Below, piece after piece: positions 16,313 through 23,821 of a stretch of 64,000 nucleotides of DNA. The position numbers were made by a program, and so were the translations under genes. The notes beneath the pieces were generated by a model that saw only the letters and a program-made list of their open reading frames with translations, was not told where the DNA came from and did no database searches. The DNA is from an uncultured Alistipes sp. (GTDB lineage Bacteria > Bacteroidota > Bacteroidia > Bacteroidales > Rikenellaceae), in assembly GCA_947364365.1 (NCBI GenBank), contig CANASP010000008.1, positions 1 to 64,000 on the forward strand. Reading direction: 5' to 3'. Positions within the stretch are counted from its first letter, which is position 1; each line of letters starts with the position of its first letter.

Positions 16313-18337
16313 ATGAAAAAAACACTGTTCATCGCACTCTTCGGTCTGCTCGCATCCTGCGCGGCACCCGACGGAATCACCGTCGTCGAACACATCCCGA
16401 CGTCGGAACGCAACGCATCGTATGTCAGCAACATGCAGCCGTTGCAACCCCAGCGGTTCATCAAACTCCCCGTGGGCAGCATCCGCCCGGGCGGATGGCT
16501 TCTGCGTCAGCTCCAGCTGCAAAAGGAGGGTCTCAACGGCCATCTGGGCGAGATCAGCGCCTGGTTGCAGAAAGAGAACAACGCCTGGCTCACGACAGGC
16601 GGCGAATGGGGCTGGGAGGAGGTTCCCTACTGGCTGCGCGGCTACGCTTCGCTGGCCTACGTCATGCAGGACGAAGCGATGTTGAACGAGGCCCGGTTCT
16701 GGATCGAGGGTATCCTCGCCTCGCAGGACGAGACGGGCAACTTCGGCCCCGCCCGCACGGACTACCGCGCGTCGGGCCGACAGGATTTCTGGCCCAACAT
16801 GGTGGCGCTGTGGATCCTCCAGGACTACTACGAATATTCGGGCGACGAGCGCGTGATCCCCTTCATGACGCGCTACTGCGAGTTCCTGCTCACCGTACCC
16901 GACGAGAATTTCCTCGCCAGCTACTGGGAGAACAGCCGCGGTGGCGACAACCTCTGGAGCGTCGCGTGGCTCTACAACCGCACGGGCGACGAGCGGCTGC
17001 TCCCCCTGGCCGAGAAGATCCACCGCAACACGGCCGACTGGACCCGCCCGACGCAGCTGCCCAACTGGCACAACGTCAACATCGCACAATGCTTCCGCGA
17101 GCCGGCGACCTACTACCTCTTCACGGGCGATCCGGCGATGCTCGCCGCGAGCTACAACGTCCAGAGCCTCGTCCGCCGCGCCTTCGGTCAGGTTCCGGGC
17201 GGCATGTTCGGCGCCGACGAGAACGCCCGCATCGGTTTCTTCGACCCGCGGCAGGGCACCGAGACCTGCGGCTTCGCCGAGCAGATGGCCTCCGACGAGA
17301 TCATGCTCCTCATAACGGGCGATCCGACGTGGGCCGAGAACTGCGAGGACGTGGCGTTCAACAGCTACCCGGCGGCGCTGATGCCCGACTACAAGGCGTT
17401 GCGCTACATCACCTCGCCCAACCACACCGTGAGCGACTCGAAGAACCACCATCCGAGCATCGACAACCGGGGGCCCTTCCTGGAGATGAACCCCTTCAGC
17501 AGCCGCTGCTGCCAGCACAACCATGGTTTCGCCTGGCCCTACTACGTGCAGTACCTCGTCCTGGCCACGCCCGACAACGGTGCAGCCGTCGCGCTCTACA
17601 ACGACTGCGAAGCCCGGATCGAGGTGGCCGACGGCCACCAGATCACGCTGCGCGAGCAGACCCGCTATCCCTTCGAGGAGCAGATCCGCTTCACCGTGGA
17701 GACTGACTCCGAGGTCGCTTTCCCGCTCTACCTGCGTATCCCGTCGTGGTGCCGCGATGCGTCGGCCTCGATCAACGGACGCCGCATCGGCACCCAGCTC
17801 ACCCCCGGCCGCTACCTGCGCATCGACCGCACGTGGCACGACGGCGACGAGGTGACGCTCGACTTCCCGATGGAAATCTCGATGCGGACCTGGCAGGTCA
17901 ACAAGAACAGTGTGAGCGTCGACTACGGACCGCTGACCCTCTCGCTCGAGATCGGCGAAGAGTACCGCCGATTCAACAGCCGCTCGTTCGCCATCTTCGA
18001 CTCCAAATGGCAGGAGGGGGTCGACGACGAAGCCTGGCCCGCCTACGACATCCATCCTACCACGCCGTGGAATTACGCATTGGCCGTCGACGCGCCGATC
18101 AGCCTCCAGCGCGGCGCCTGGCCCGACGACGACAACCCCTTCACCCTGCAAAGCACGCCCCTGCGCTTCCGGGCCAAGGGCCGCCGCGTCCCGGGCTGGG
18201 ACTACGACGCCACGGGGCTCACGGGCGTACTTCCCTACGAGGACGCCGCGAAGGCGGACAGCGTCGAGGAGATCACGCTCGTGCCGATGGGTGCCGCGCG
18301 CCTGCGCATCGCGGCATTTCCCACCTGCGAGCAATAG
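16313..18337 (+). CDS. GH127/DUF1680 beta-L-arabinofuranosidase-like lipoprotein
   Basis: A 674-residue protein of the DUF1680/GH127-GH146 group. The lipoprotein signal peptide ends in a good lipobox (LLASC, Cys16). The Cys-based retaining zinc site of HypBA1 can be mapped: GTETCGF gives Glu317 and Cys319, and SRCCQHN gives Cys399-Cys400, with spacing close to the characterised enzyme. The expected role is release of beta-L-arabinofuranose from plant glycoproteins or arabinans at the cell surface. It follows lpdA by 14 bases. The ATG at 16313 is chosen for the signal peptide. Substrate specificity is inferred from family. Confidence 0.9.
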   Translation: MKKTLFIALFGLLASCAAPDGITVVEHIPTSERNASYVSNMQPLQPQRFIKLPVGSIRPGGWLLRQLQLQKEGLNGHLGEISAWLQKENNAWLTTGGEWGWEEVPYWLRGYASLAYVMQDEAMLNEARFWIEGILASQDETGNFGPARTDYRASGRQDFWPNMVALWILQDYYEYSGDERVIPFMTRYCEFLLTVPDENFLASYWENSRGGDNLWSVAWLYNRTGDERLLPLAEKIHRNTADWTRPTQLPNWHNVNIAQCFREPATYYLFTGDPAMLAASYNVQSLVRRAFGQVPGGMFGADENARIGFFDPRQGTETCGFAEQMASDEIMLLITGDPTWAENCEDVAFNSYPAALMPDYKALRYITSPNHTVSDSKNHHPSIDNRGPFLEMNPFSSRCCQHNHGFAWPYYVQYLVLATPDNGAAVALYNDCEARIEVADGHQITLREQTRYPFEEQIRFTVETDSEVAFPLYLRIPSWCRDASASINGRRIGTQLTPGRYLRIDRTWHDGDEVTLDFPMEISMRTWQVNKNSVSVDYGPLTLSLEIGEEYRRFNSRSFAIFDSKWQEGVDDEAWPAYDIHPTTPWNYALAVDAPISLQRGAWPDDDNPFTLQSTPLRFRAKGRRVPGWDYDATGLTGVLPYEDAAKADSVEEITLVPMGAARLRIAAFPTCEQ

Positions 18338-18358
18338 CCGCACGCCAACGGCCGCACG

Positions 18359-18393
18359 AAAAACCGAAGCTCCTTCGCGGGGCTTCGGTTTTT
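18359..18393 (+). terminator. Terminator after the GH127 gene
   Basis: AAAAACCGAAGC pairs with GCTTCGGTTTTT across a 10-11 base loop, ending in a T run, 22 bases after the stop. Confidence 0.85.
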
Positions 18394-18408
18394 CATTGAT
18401 TAACGCCG

Positions 18409-18444
18409 GAAAAAATCGCCGGAAGAAGAATCTCTTCCGGCGAT
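18409..18444 (-). terminator. Terminator of the truA-small membrane protein unit
   Basis: Minus-strand hairpin (18415-18444; arms TCGCCGGAAGA and TCTTCCGGCGA) followed by a T run corresponding to AAAAAA at 18410-18415. Confidence 0.75.
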
Positions 18445-18464
18445 CTGCGTATCGGTGACGGCGC

Positions 18465-18650
18465 TTATTTGAACCACTCGGTCAGATGGTCCTTCGCATA
18501 AAGCATGTAAACGATCAGCCCGACCCAGCTGGTCAGCAGCACGACTACGGCGGTGATGATTTTGCCCGCCGTCGAAATGTTCTTCTTGAAAATGTCGATC
18601 ACGCACCACACGGAGCATACGACACCGATCAACCAAATGATAGTTCCCAT
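18465..18650 (-). CDS. Small membrane protein, PLDc_N/superinfection-immunity-like
   Basis: A 61-residue protein with two hydrophobic segments: MGTIIWLIGVVCSVWCVID at the start, then ITAVVVLLTSWVGLIVYML after a short KKNISTAGK loop, and a charged tail. This two-helix layout resembles the phospholipase D N-terminal (PLDc_N) and Imm-type small membrane proteins. It lies 20 bases downstream of truA and is followed by a strong terminator, so it is probably the last gene of that unit. Function unknown. Confidence 0.75.
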   Translation of the reverse strand: MGTIIWLIGVVCSVWCVIDIFKKNISTAGKIITAVVVLLTSWVGLIVYMLYAKDHLTEWFK

Positions 18651-18670
18651 AACAATACGTATTTAAAAAA

Positions 18671-19435
18671 TCAATAAAACATAGTCCGTTCGAACACCTC
18701 CGGCGCATACCGCACGTCGCTCAGGAAAAGGCCCTGGGCCGGAGCGCCGCCGCTCGATCGCGCCAGATCGCGGCTCTCGACGATCGCCCGAAATTCGTCG
18801 GGCGTATAGCGACCGCGCCCCACATCGACCAGCGTACCGACCAGCGAACGCACCATATTCCGCAAAAACCGGTCCGCACGTATCGTAAATCGCATCACGC
18901 CCCGCTCGTCTTCGGTCCACGCAGCGTGCATGATCCGGCAGATATTGGTCTTGTTGTTGGAGTTGAGCTTGGCGAAGGAGGTGAAGTCGCTGTATTCCGC
19001 CAGCGCCGCCGCCGCTTCGTTCATTCGCTCCATGTCGAGCGGCACGTAGTACTGCCATGCGCTGCCGCGCGTGAAGGGGTTCTTGCGCGGTTCGATGAAA
19101 TAGCGATATTCGCGTTCGCAGGCGCTGAAGCGGGCATGCGCCTCGTCGCCCACCGGCGTCATCGACCCCACGGCGATATCGCCCGGCAACAGGAAATTGA
19201 GTTTGTAGACCACCCGCCCGGGATCGGCCACCGGTTCCGTCGCATCGAAGTGGGCCACATAGTAGGAGGCGTTGACCCCCGTGTCCGTGCGTCCCGCTCC
19301 GGTCACCCGCACCTCCTCGCGCAGCAGCGTCGAGAGCGCCTGTTCAAGGGTCTGCTGCACCGACGGCTGGTCGGGCTGCCGCTGCCAGCCGCAATAGGCC
19401 GCCCCGTCGTATCGCAATTCGAGAAAGTAACGCAT
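18671..19435 (-). CDS. truA: tRNA pseudouridine(38-40) synthase
   Basis: Isomerises uridines 38-40 of the tRNA anticodon arm. The 254-residue protein starts MRYFLELRYDGAAYCGWQRQ and has the catalytic aspartate in VTGAGRTDTGVNA, plus FTSFAKLNSNNKT and FLRNMVRSLVGTLVDVG blocks. The upstream Met at 19486 overlaps the promoter and is not used. Two promoters are visible upstream, one proximal (19456-19487) and one in the palindromic repeat (19529-19560). Confidence 0.95.
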   Translation of the reverse strand: MRYFLELRYDGAAYCGWQRQPDQPSVQQTLEQALSTLLREEVRVTGAGRTDTGVNASYYVAHFDATEPVADPGRVVYKLNFLLPGDIAVGSMTPVGDEAHARFSACEREYRYFIEPRKNPFTRGSAWQYYVPLDMERMNEAAAALAEYSDFTSFAKLNSNNKTNICRIMHAAWTEDERGVMRFTIRADRFLRNMVRSLVGTLVDVGRGRYTPDEFRAIVESRDLARSSGGAPAQGLFLSDVRYAPEVFERTMFY

Positions 19436-19455
19436 CGGAAAACAATTTCTACAGA

Positions 19456-19487
19456 CAAAGGTACGAATAAGTGAGGGTAAACGCAAA
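19456..19487 (-). promoter_or_regulatory. Proximal truA promoter
   Basis: Minus strand: TTTG (19484-19487), 20-base spacer, TACCTTTG (19456-19463), 21 bases from the truA start. Confidence 0.7.
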
Positions 19488-19528
19488 CTTGTTTGCAGTT
19501 TGCCGAACGTGAGTATCTAAGGCGAAGC

Positions 19529-19560
19529 CAAAGATACGAAGAGCCGAGTGCAATGCCAAA
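19529..19560 (-). promoter_or_regulatory. Distal truA promoter within the repeat
   Basis: TTTG-N20-TATCTTTG on the minus strand, the same arrangement that copy A presents to the C69 gene. Confidence 0.6.
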
Positions 19561-19595
19561 TTTATTTGCGCATTGCCGGGGCCGAAGTATCTTCG
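19529..19595. repeat. 67-nt palindromic promoter-bearing element, copy B
   Basis: Inverted copy of 13140-13206 (65 of 67 positions identical). It lies between truA and the antiporter gene. The minus strand carries TTTG (19557-19560), 20 bases, TATCTTTG (19529-19536), pointing into truA. The plus strand has TTTG-N19-TATCTTCG pointing into the antiporter 3' end. Confidence 0.85.
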
Positions 19596-19622
19596 ACAAA
19601 GTCAAAGATACGAACTCCGCCG

Positions 19623-21758
19623 TCAGGCCAGATACATCTTCTCCTCCTCGCCTCCGGCCTGCACCGGAAAGAGCATGACGTAGCTGTTGCGGGGCAGCAG
19701 CTCCTCCAGATAGCCCGGTACGCGGCTCATCGCCGCCTGGTAGGAGATGCGGTCGCGGCGGCTCATCACCACCCACACGCAGTCGTCGGGACGCACCTCG
19801 CGCAACAGAGCCGGCAGCTCGTCCCAGCTCCACACCTCGTCGTGGACGACGTAGGAGGCGATGTCGGCCCCGCGGCGACGCCGGTGGCGGCGCAGGTGCT
19901 CGACGGTGGCGCCCGTGGCGTGGAAGATCAGTTTGGCGCCCGCGGTGTCGTGGGCCAGATGGCGGACGCGCAGCAGCCACGTGCGGAAGCCCGCTTCGAG
20001 CTCGGCGCGGCGCGGGACGAACACGAGGTGGCGCCGGACGGTGGAAAGCGGCTGGCGCGAAGCGTGGATGTAGGTGGTGACGTTGCTGCTTTCGAGCACG
20101 GCCGGAATGGTCTTGCCGAGCGGTGCCGTGCCGCCGCCCAGCACGTCGGGCAGCGTGAGCGCCGGGGTCTCCCCGACGTGGTGCATGCCCAGCACCAGGT
20201 CGCTGACGTTGCGCTCGCGCACGACGCTCACGATGGCGTTGACGATGTTGACATCGTAACGCAGCAGCCGGTGCATGTGGATGCCCGCCGCTGCGGCCGC
20301 CTCGGCCGCCCGGTCCAGAAGCCGCTGGCCGCTCTTCTGCATTTCGGGGTCGTCGAGCCGGTTGTCGATGGCCTTCAGCGCATAGAGGCTGCGGTACTTC
20401 TGCTTCGTGAGGGCGATGCCCAGCCCCACCAGCTCGCCGATGTGCTCCTCGTGCGCGACGGGGATGAGCACGTGTTCGCCCGGCGCCCCCTGCGTCCGGT
20501 TGTCGCGCCGGGCTCCCCGCAGGGCGATCTGGTGGGCGCCGCGCTGGGTGGCGAAGGTCGAGACGGTGCAGGTGGCCAGGATCATGAAGATCGTACCGTT
20601 GAGGACGCTCTCGCCCAGCAGGCGGATCGGTTCGCCTTCGGGCGTGTAGCCCAGGATGACGTTGTAGCCCACCATCACCGCCGCGAGCGTGGCGGCCACG
20701 TGGGCCGAGCTCAACCCGAAGAGCAGCGTCCGCTGGTCGGCCGAGAGGCGGAAGGCCTTCTGCGAGAGGTAGGCCGCCGCGTATTTGGCGGCCGTCACCA
20801 GCACGATCATCACCGCCGCCACCTCGAGGCTCTCCCAGTTGCGGAAGAAGGCGCGGTAGTCGATCAGCATGCCCACGCCGATCAGGAAGAAGGGGATGAA
20901 GACGGCGTTGCCCACGAATTCGATGCGGTTCATCAGCGGCGAAGTGCGGGGAATCAGGCGGTTGAGCGCCAGCCCCGCGAGGAAGGCGCCGATGATGGGC
21001 TCCAGCCCCGCCCATTGGGCAAGCCAGGCTCCCAGGAAGACCATGACCAGCACGAAGACATATTGCGAGACATTGTCGCTGCACCGTTTGAAGAACCAGC
21101 GGGCCGCGAGCGGAAAGAGCACGAGAATCGCGGCGATGCACCCGGCGACCGAGGCCGCGAGCCGCCACCAGAACCCTTCATCGACCGATCCGGTGGCCAC
21201 GCCCACGACCACCGTCAGCAGCAGCAGCGCCAGCGTGTCGGTGATGACCGTCCCGCCCACGGCGATCGTCACAGCCTTGTCGCGGGCGATGCCCAGCTTG
21301 CTGACGATGGGGTAGGCGATGAGCGTCTGCGAGGCGAAGAGTCCCGCGAGCAGCACCGACGAGTGGAGCGGGAAGCCCAGCAGGTAGCGCCCCGCGAGGA
21401 TGCCGAACAGGAGCGGCACGCCGAAGGTTAAGAGGCCGAACAGCAGGCTCTGGCGGCCGCTGCGCCTGAGGTCGGCCATCTCCAGGTCGAGACCCGAGAG
21501 GAACATGATGTAGAGCAGTCCGGCCGTGCCCGAGAGAATGATGCTGCTGTCGCGCAGCACGAGGTTGAGCCCGTGGGGCCCGATCACGGCTCCGGCGATG
21601 ATGAGCCCCAGCAGGTAGGGCACCTTGAGCCGGTTGAGCAGGATCGGCGCAGCGAGGACGATGGCCATGATGAGCAGGAACTTGAGGATGGGATCCTCCA
21701 GCGGCAGGGTGATCTCGGGCCGGGCGAAGGAGGCTATGAAGGCGGTGAGCGGCGGCAT
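19623..21758 (-). CDS. CPA2-type cation:proton antiporter with C-terminal universal-stress-like region
   Basis: A 711-residue inner-membrane protein. Residues ~20-420 form about 12 transmembrane helices of the KefB/NapA (CPA2) Na+/H+ exchanger fold, with GLIIAGAVIGPHGLN and FLAGLALNRLIPR typical of the family. The remaining ~290 residues are soluble, with repeated alpha/beta patterns (EHVLIPVAHEEHIGELVGLG) like paired universal stress domains, probably regulatory. It exchanges Na+ or K+ for H+; ion specificity is not predictable. It appears to be a single-gene unit with a promoter at 21787-21817. Confidence 0.88.
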   Translation of the reverse strand: MPPLTAFIASFARPEITLPLEDPILKFLLIMAIVLAAPILLNRLKVPYLLGLIIAGAVIGPHGLNLVLRDSSIILSGTAGLLYIMFLSGLDLEMADLRRSGRQSLLFGLLTFGVPLLFGILAGRYLLGFPLHSSVLLAGLFASQTLIAYPIVSKLGIARDKAVTIAVGGTVITDTLALLLLTVVVGVATGSVDEGFWWRLAASVAGCIAAILVLFPLAARWFFKRCSDNVSQYVFVLVMVFLGAWLAQWAGLEPIIGAFLAGLALNRLIPRTSPLMNRIEFVGNAVFIPFFLIGVGMLIDYRAFFRNWESLEVAAVMIVLVTAAKYAAAYLSQKAFRLSADQRTLLFGLSSAHVAATLAAVMVGYNVILGYTPEGEPIRLLGESVLNGTIFMILATCTVSTFATQRGAHQIALRGARRDNRTQGAPGEHVLIPVAHEEHIGELVGLGIALTKQKYRSLYALKAIDNRLDDPEMQKSGQRLLDRAAEAAAAAGIHMHRLLRYDVNIVNAIVSVVRERNVSDLVLGMHHVGETPALTLPDVLGGGTAPLGKTIPAVLESSNVTTYIHASRQPLSTVRRHLVFVPRRAELEAGFRTWLLRVRHLAHDTAGAKLIFHATGATVEHLRRHRRRRGADIASYVVHDEVWSWDELPALLREVRPDDCVWVVMSRRDRISYQAAMSRVPGYLEELLPRNSYVMLFPVQAGGEEEKMYLA

Positions 21759-21786
21759 GGGATGGCGGTTGTATGTTTGACAAAGT

Positions 21787-21817
21787 CAAATTTAGCGATT
21801 TTGGAACCGACATGCAA
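21787..21817 (-). promoter_or_regulatory. Promoter of the antiporter gene
   Basis: Minus strand: TTG (21815-21817), 20-base spacer, TAAATTTG (21787-21794), 28 bases upstream of the start. Confidence 0.55.
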
Positions 21818-21879
21818 TAGTTGCGCCCGAATATTTTTCCCGACCGGCGGATAGGCGGATGCCCGTCGCAGCGGGGTGG

Positions 21880-21920
21880 AAAAAGCGGCGCGCCGGACGA
21901 TCGAACCGTCCGGCGCGCCG
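21880..21920 (-). terminator. Terminator of the erythromycin-esterase-like gene
   Basis: A perfect 14-bp GC-rich stem (21886-21899 with 21907-21920, 7-base loop) followed on the minus strand by a T run (AAAAA at 21880-21884). Confidence 0.85.
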
Positions 21921-21943
21921 CGGTAGGGCGGTTCCCGCTTCGT

Positions 21944-23707
21944 TCAGTTTCCCAGCAGATGCGACGGCGAGCTTTCGCGGATGAAAATCAGGTAGTCGAA
22001 GCATCCGGAAACCTCTTTCCCGCAGAATATTTCCGGCGTAGAGCCTATCTCGCGGTATTCCAGGTCGTCGATCCAGCGCAGCGACCCGTCCTCGCGCATC
22101 CGTTTCAGATCGAGCACGAAAATCGGTTCGTCCAATTGTCCCAACAGGTATTCCAGCGTTCCGGGTGCCGGGGCAGGCAGTTTGAAAGCCTTCAGCCCGC
22201 CTTGCCCGTAGGCCGTATAGCTGCCTTCGTAGCAGGCGAAGCCTACGGCGAGGTAATCGTCTCCGAGTTCCTTTTTCAGCAATCCTCCCATCGGGAACTG
22301 CGATTCGTCGAGGTCGACGTGCTGGTCGTGTCCCCAGAACAGGACTTTCGTATCGGGATGCCGCTCCATGACCCACCGCAGGTTGGTCGCCATGCCGCGG
22401 TCGCGCCAGGCGATGGTTTTCGTCTTCTGCATCGACTGGCCCAGCATGGCGACATACTGCCGTGCGAGCGCCCGCCGCGATTCGGGAAGCGCGGCGATCT
22501 CCGGCGAGGCCGCCAGCTCCGCCAGCCCGGCCTCGACCGCTTGGGCGAGTTCGGGGTCGATGCGGTATCCGGCCGCGTGGCATTGCCGTATCTGCGGTGC
22601 GAGCCGCGTCACGATGCTGTCGGCCGCCGGGCATCCGGCCAGCAGCGCCTGCAATTCCGGCACGATGAGGACGCCGTACTGCATGTCGACGCCCGTGAAT
22701 GCGATTTTTCGCTCGCCGGCGTTGCGGTTTTTCATCCACTCCACCATGGCCAGCATCTCCTCGGTCGCCCACGGCCAGAGATACAGCCCCCGGATCAGTT
22801 GCTTCGGATCGCCCTCGCCTCCGGACAGGTAGTCGTCGATGCGGTTGCACTCCGGCATGCCCGCCTCCATCGCCAGCAGGCCGAAGCCTGCGTTCTCGCA
22901 CAGATAACGGACCAGCCGGTGTTTCATGCGGTGGATTTCGCTCGTGCCGTGGGTGCACTCGCCCAGCCCGACCGCGCGGCTGTCGCCGAGAAGCCGGCCG
23001 AAAACAGCGAGGTCCTCCGTATCGGCGTCTTCGGGGTCGACCGTGCGCAGCGGGCAGAGGTATTTGCGGATCCGGCGCTTCTCCTTTTCCGTCAGCGACG
23101 TCTTCGGCTCCGGGGCTTCGGGGTCTTCGAACAGACGGCCGTCGATGCGGATCTCCACGTTATCGAACCAGGCCGTGCCGCGACCTGTTACGACGCTCGA
23201 CAAAGCGACGTTCGCGACATCGTCGCCGAGGCGCATCCTCGTCGTGAAGCGCGTCCACTCCGACGTGCCCCGCACCGCATGCAGCGTATCGGCCTGCTGG
23301 CGGACCGCGCCCGACGCGCTTTGCTCCATGATGATCATATTGGCATAGCCGCCCTCGTCGAATCCCTGCGTGCGGATCCAGCACGACACCTCCGCCTCCT
23401 TTCCGGCGAACGGCGCCCCCGGAAACATCTGCACGAACCCGCCGAAGCCGAGCATGCCGACCGTGTCCCATTGCACCCTGAGGCTGACACGCCCGTGCTG
23501 CGCGACCCGGCGGTCGAGCGCGCAGGAGTAGCCGGTGACCGTCGGATTTTTCACCACCCAGCCCGCCGGTGCGCCGTCCGGTTTCGCGTGCTCGAAGTCG
23601 AGGTTGTACTTCGTCGGCCGAAGGGGCGTGCGGCCGTAGGCGGCGACGGCGAACCCTGCGGCGGCGAGGGCGACGAATGTTTTGGTTTTGAGAATCCGAA
23701 TATTCAT
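21944..23707 (-). CDS. Secreted erythromycin esterase family protein with N-terminal accessory domain
   Basis: A 587-residue exported protein. After a signal peptide (to ~25) comes a beta-rich region (~30-190) like a carbohydrate-binding or galactose-binding-like module, then an erythromycin esterase/succinoglycan synthesis-like domain (PF05139 type) with GLGECTHGTSEIHRMKHR and LFWGHDQHVDL, which hold the family's Glu/His residues. Classical Ere resistance enzymes are cytoplasmic and ~400 residues, so macrolide hydrolysis should not be assumed; an envelope ester or glycan substrate is equally likely. It is a single-gene unit, divergent from uvrB. Confidence 0.83.
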   Translation of the reverse strand: MNIRILKTKTFVALAAAGFAVAAYGRTPLRPTKYNLDFEHAKPDGAPAGWVVKNPTVTGYSCALDRRVAQHGRVSLRVQWDTVGMLGFGGFVQMFPGAPFAGKEAEVSCWIRTQGFDEGGYANMIIMEQSASGAVRQQADTLHAVRGTSEWTRFTTRMRLGDDVANVALSSVVTGRGTAWFDNVEIRIDGRLFEDPEAPEPKTSLTEKEKRRIRKYLCPLRTVDPEDADTEDLAVFGRLLGDSRAVGLGECTHGTSEIHRMKHRLVRYLCENAGFGLLAMEAGMPECNRIDDYLSGGEGDPKQLIRGLYLWPWATEEMLAMVEWMKNRNAGERKIAFTGVDMQYGVLIVPELQALLAGCPAADSIVTRLAPQIRQCHAAGYRIDPELAQAVEAGLAELAASPEIAALPESRRALARQYVAMLGQSMQKTKTIAWRDRGMATNLRWVMERHPDTKVLFWGHDQHVDLDESQFPMGGLLKKELGDDYLAVGFACYEGSYTAYGQGGLKAFKLPAPAPGTLEYLLGQLDEPIFVLDLKRMREDGSLRWIDDLEYREIGSTPEIFCGKEVSGCFDYLIFIRESSPSHLLGN

Positions 23708-23809
23708 TTTTCAGTGTGGTATAAGTTGTAAATCGCTTGTTGCCAGTGAAATGTTCCGCACGCGGATGGCTGCGGCCGTTTCCGAAGCAAAAATACGACA
23801 TATTTTTCT

Positions 23810-23817
23810 TACTTTTG
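23810..23817 (+). promoter_or_regulatory. Putative -7 box of uvrB, very close to its start
   Basis: TACTTTTG matches TAnnTTTG, with only four bases between it and the uvrB ATG at 23822. If used, the transcript would be nearly leaderless. No clear -33 TTTG is seen. Confidence 0.4.
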
Positions 23818-23821
23818 TCTT

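Noticed and set aside
19493-19678. Small frame reading MPNLFAHCRGRSIF, also seen upstream of the GH3 gene
   Set aside because: The shared peptide is just the 67-nt palindromic element read in one frame; it has no ribosome-binding or family support.
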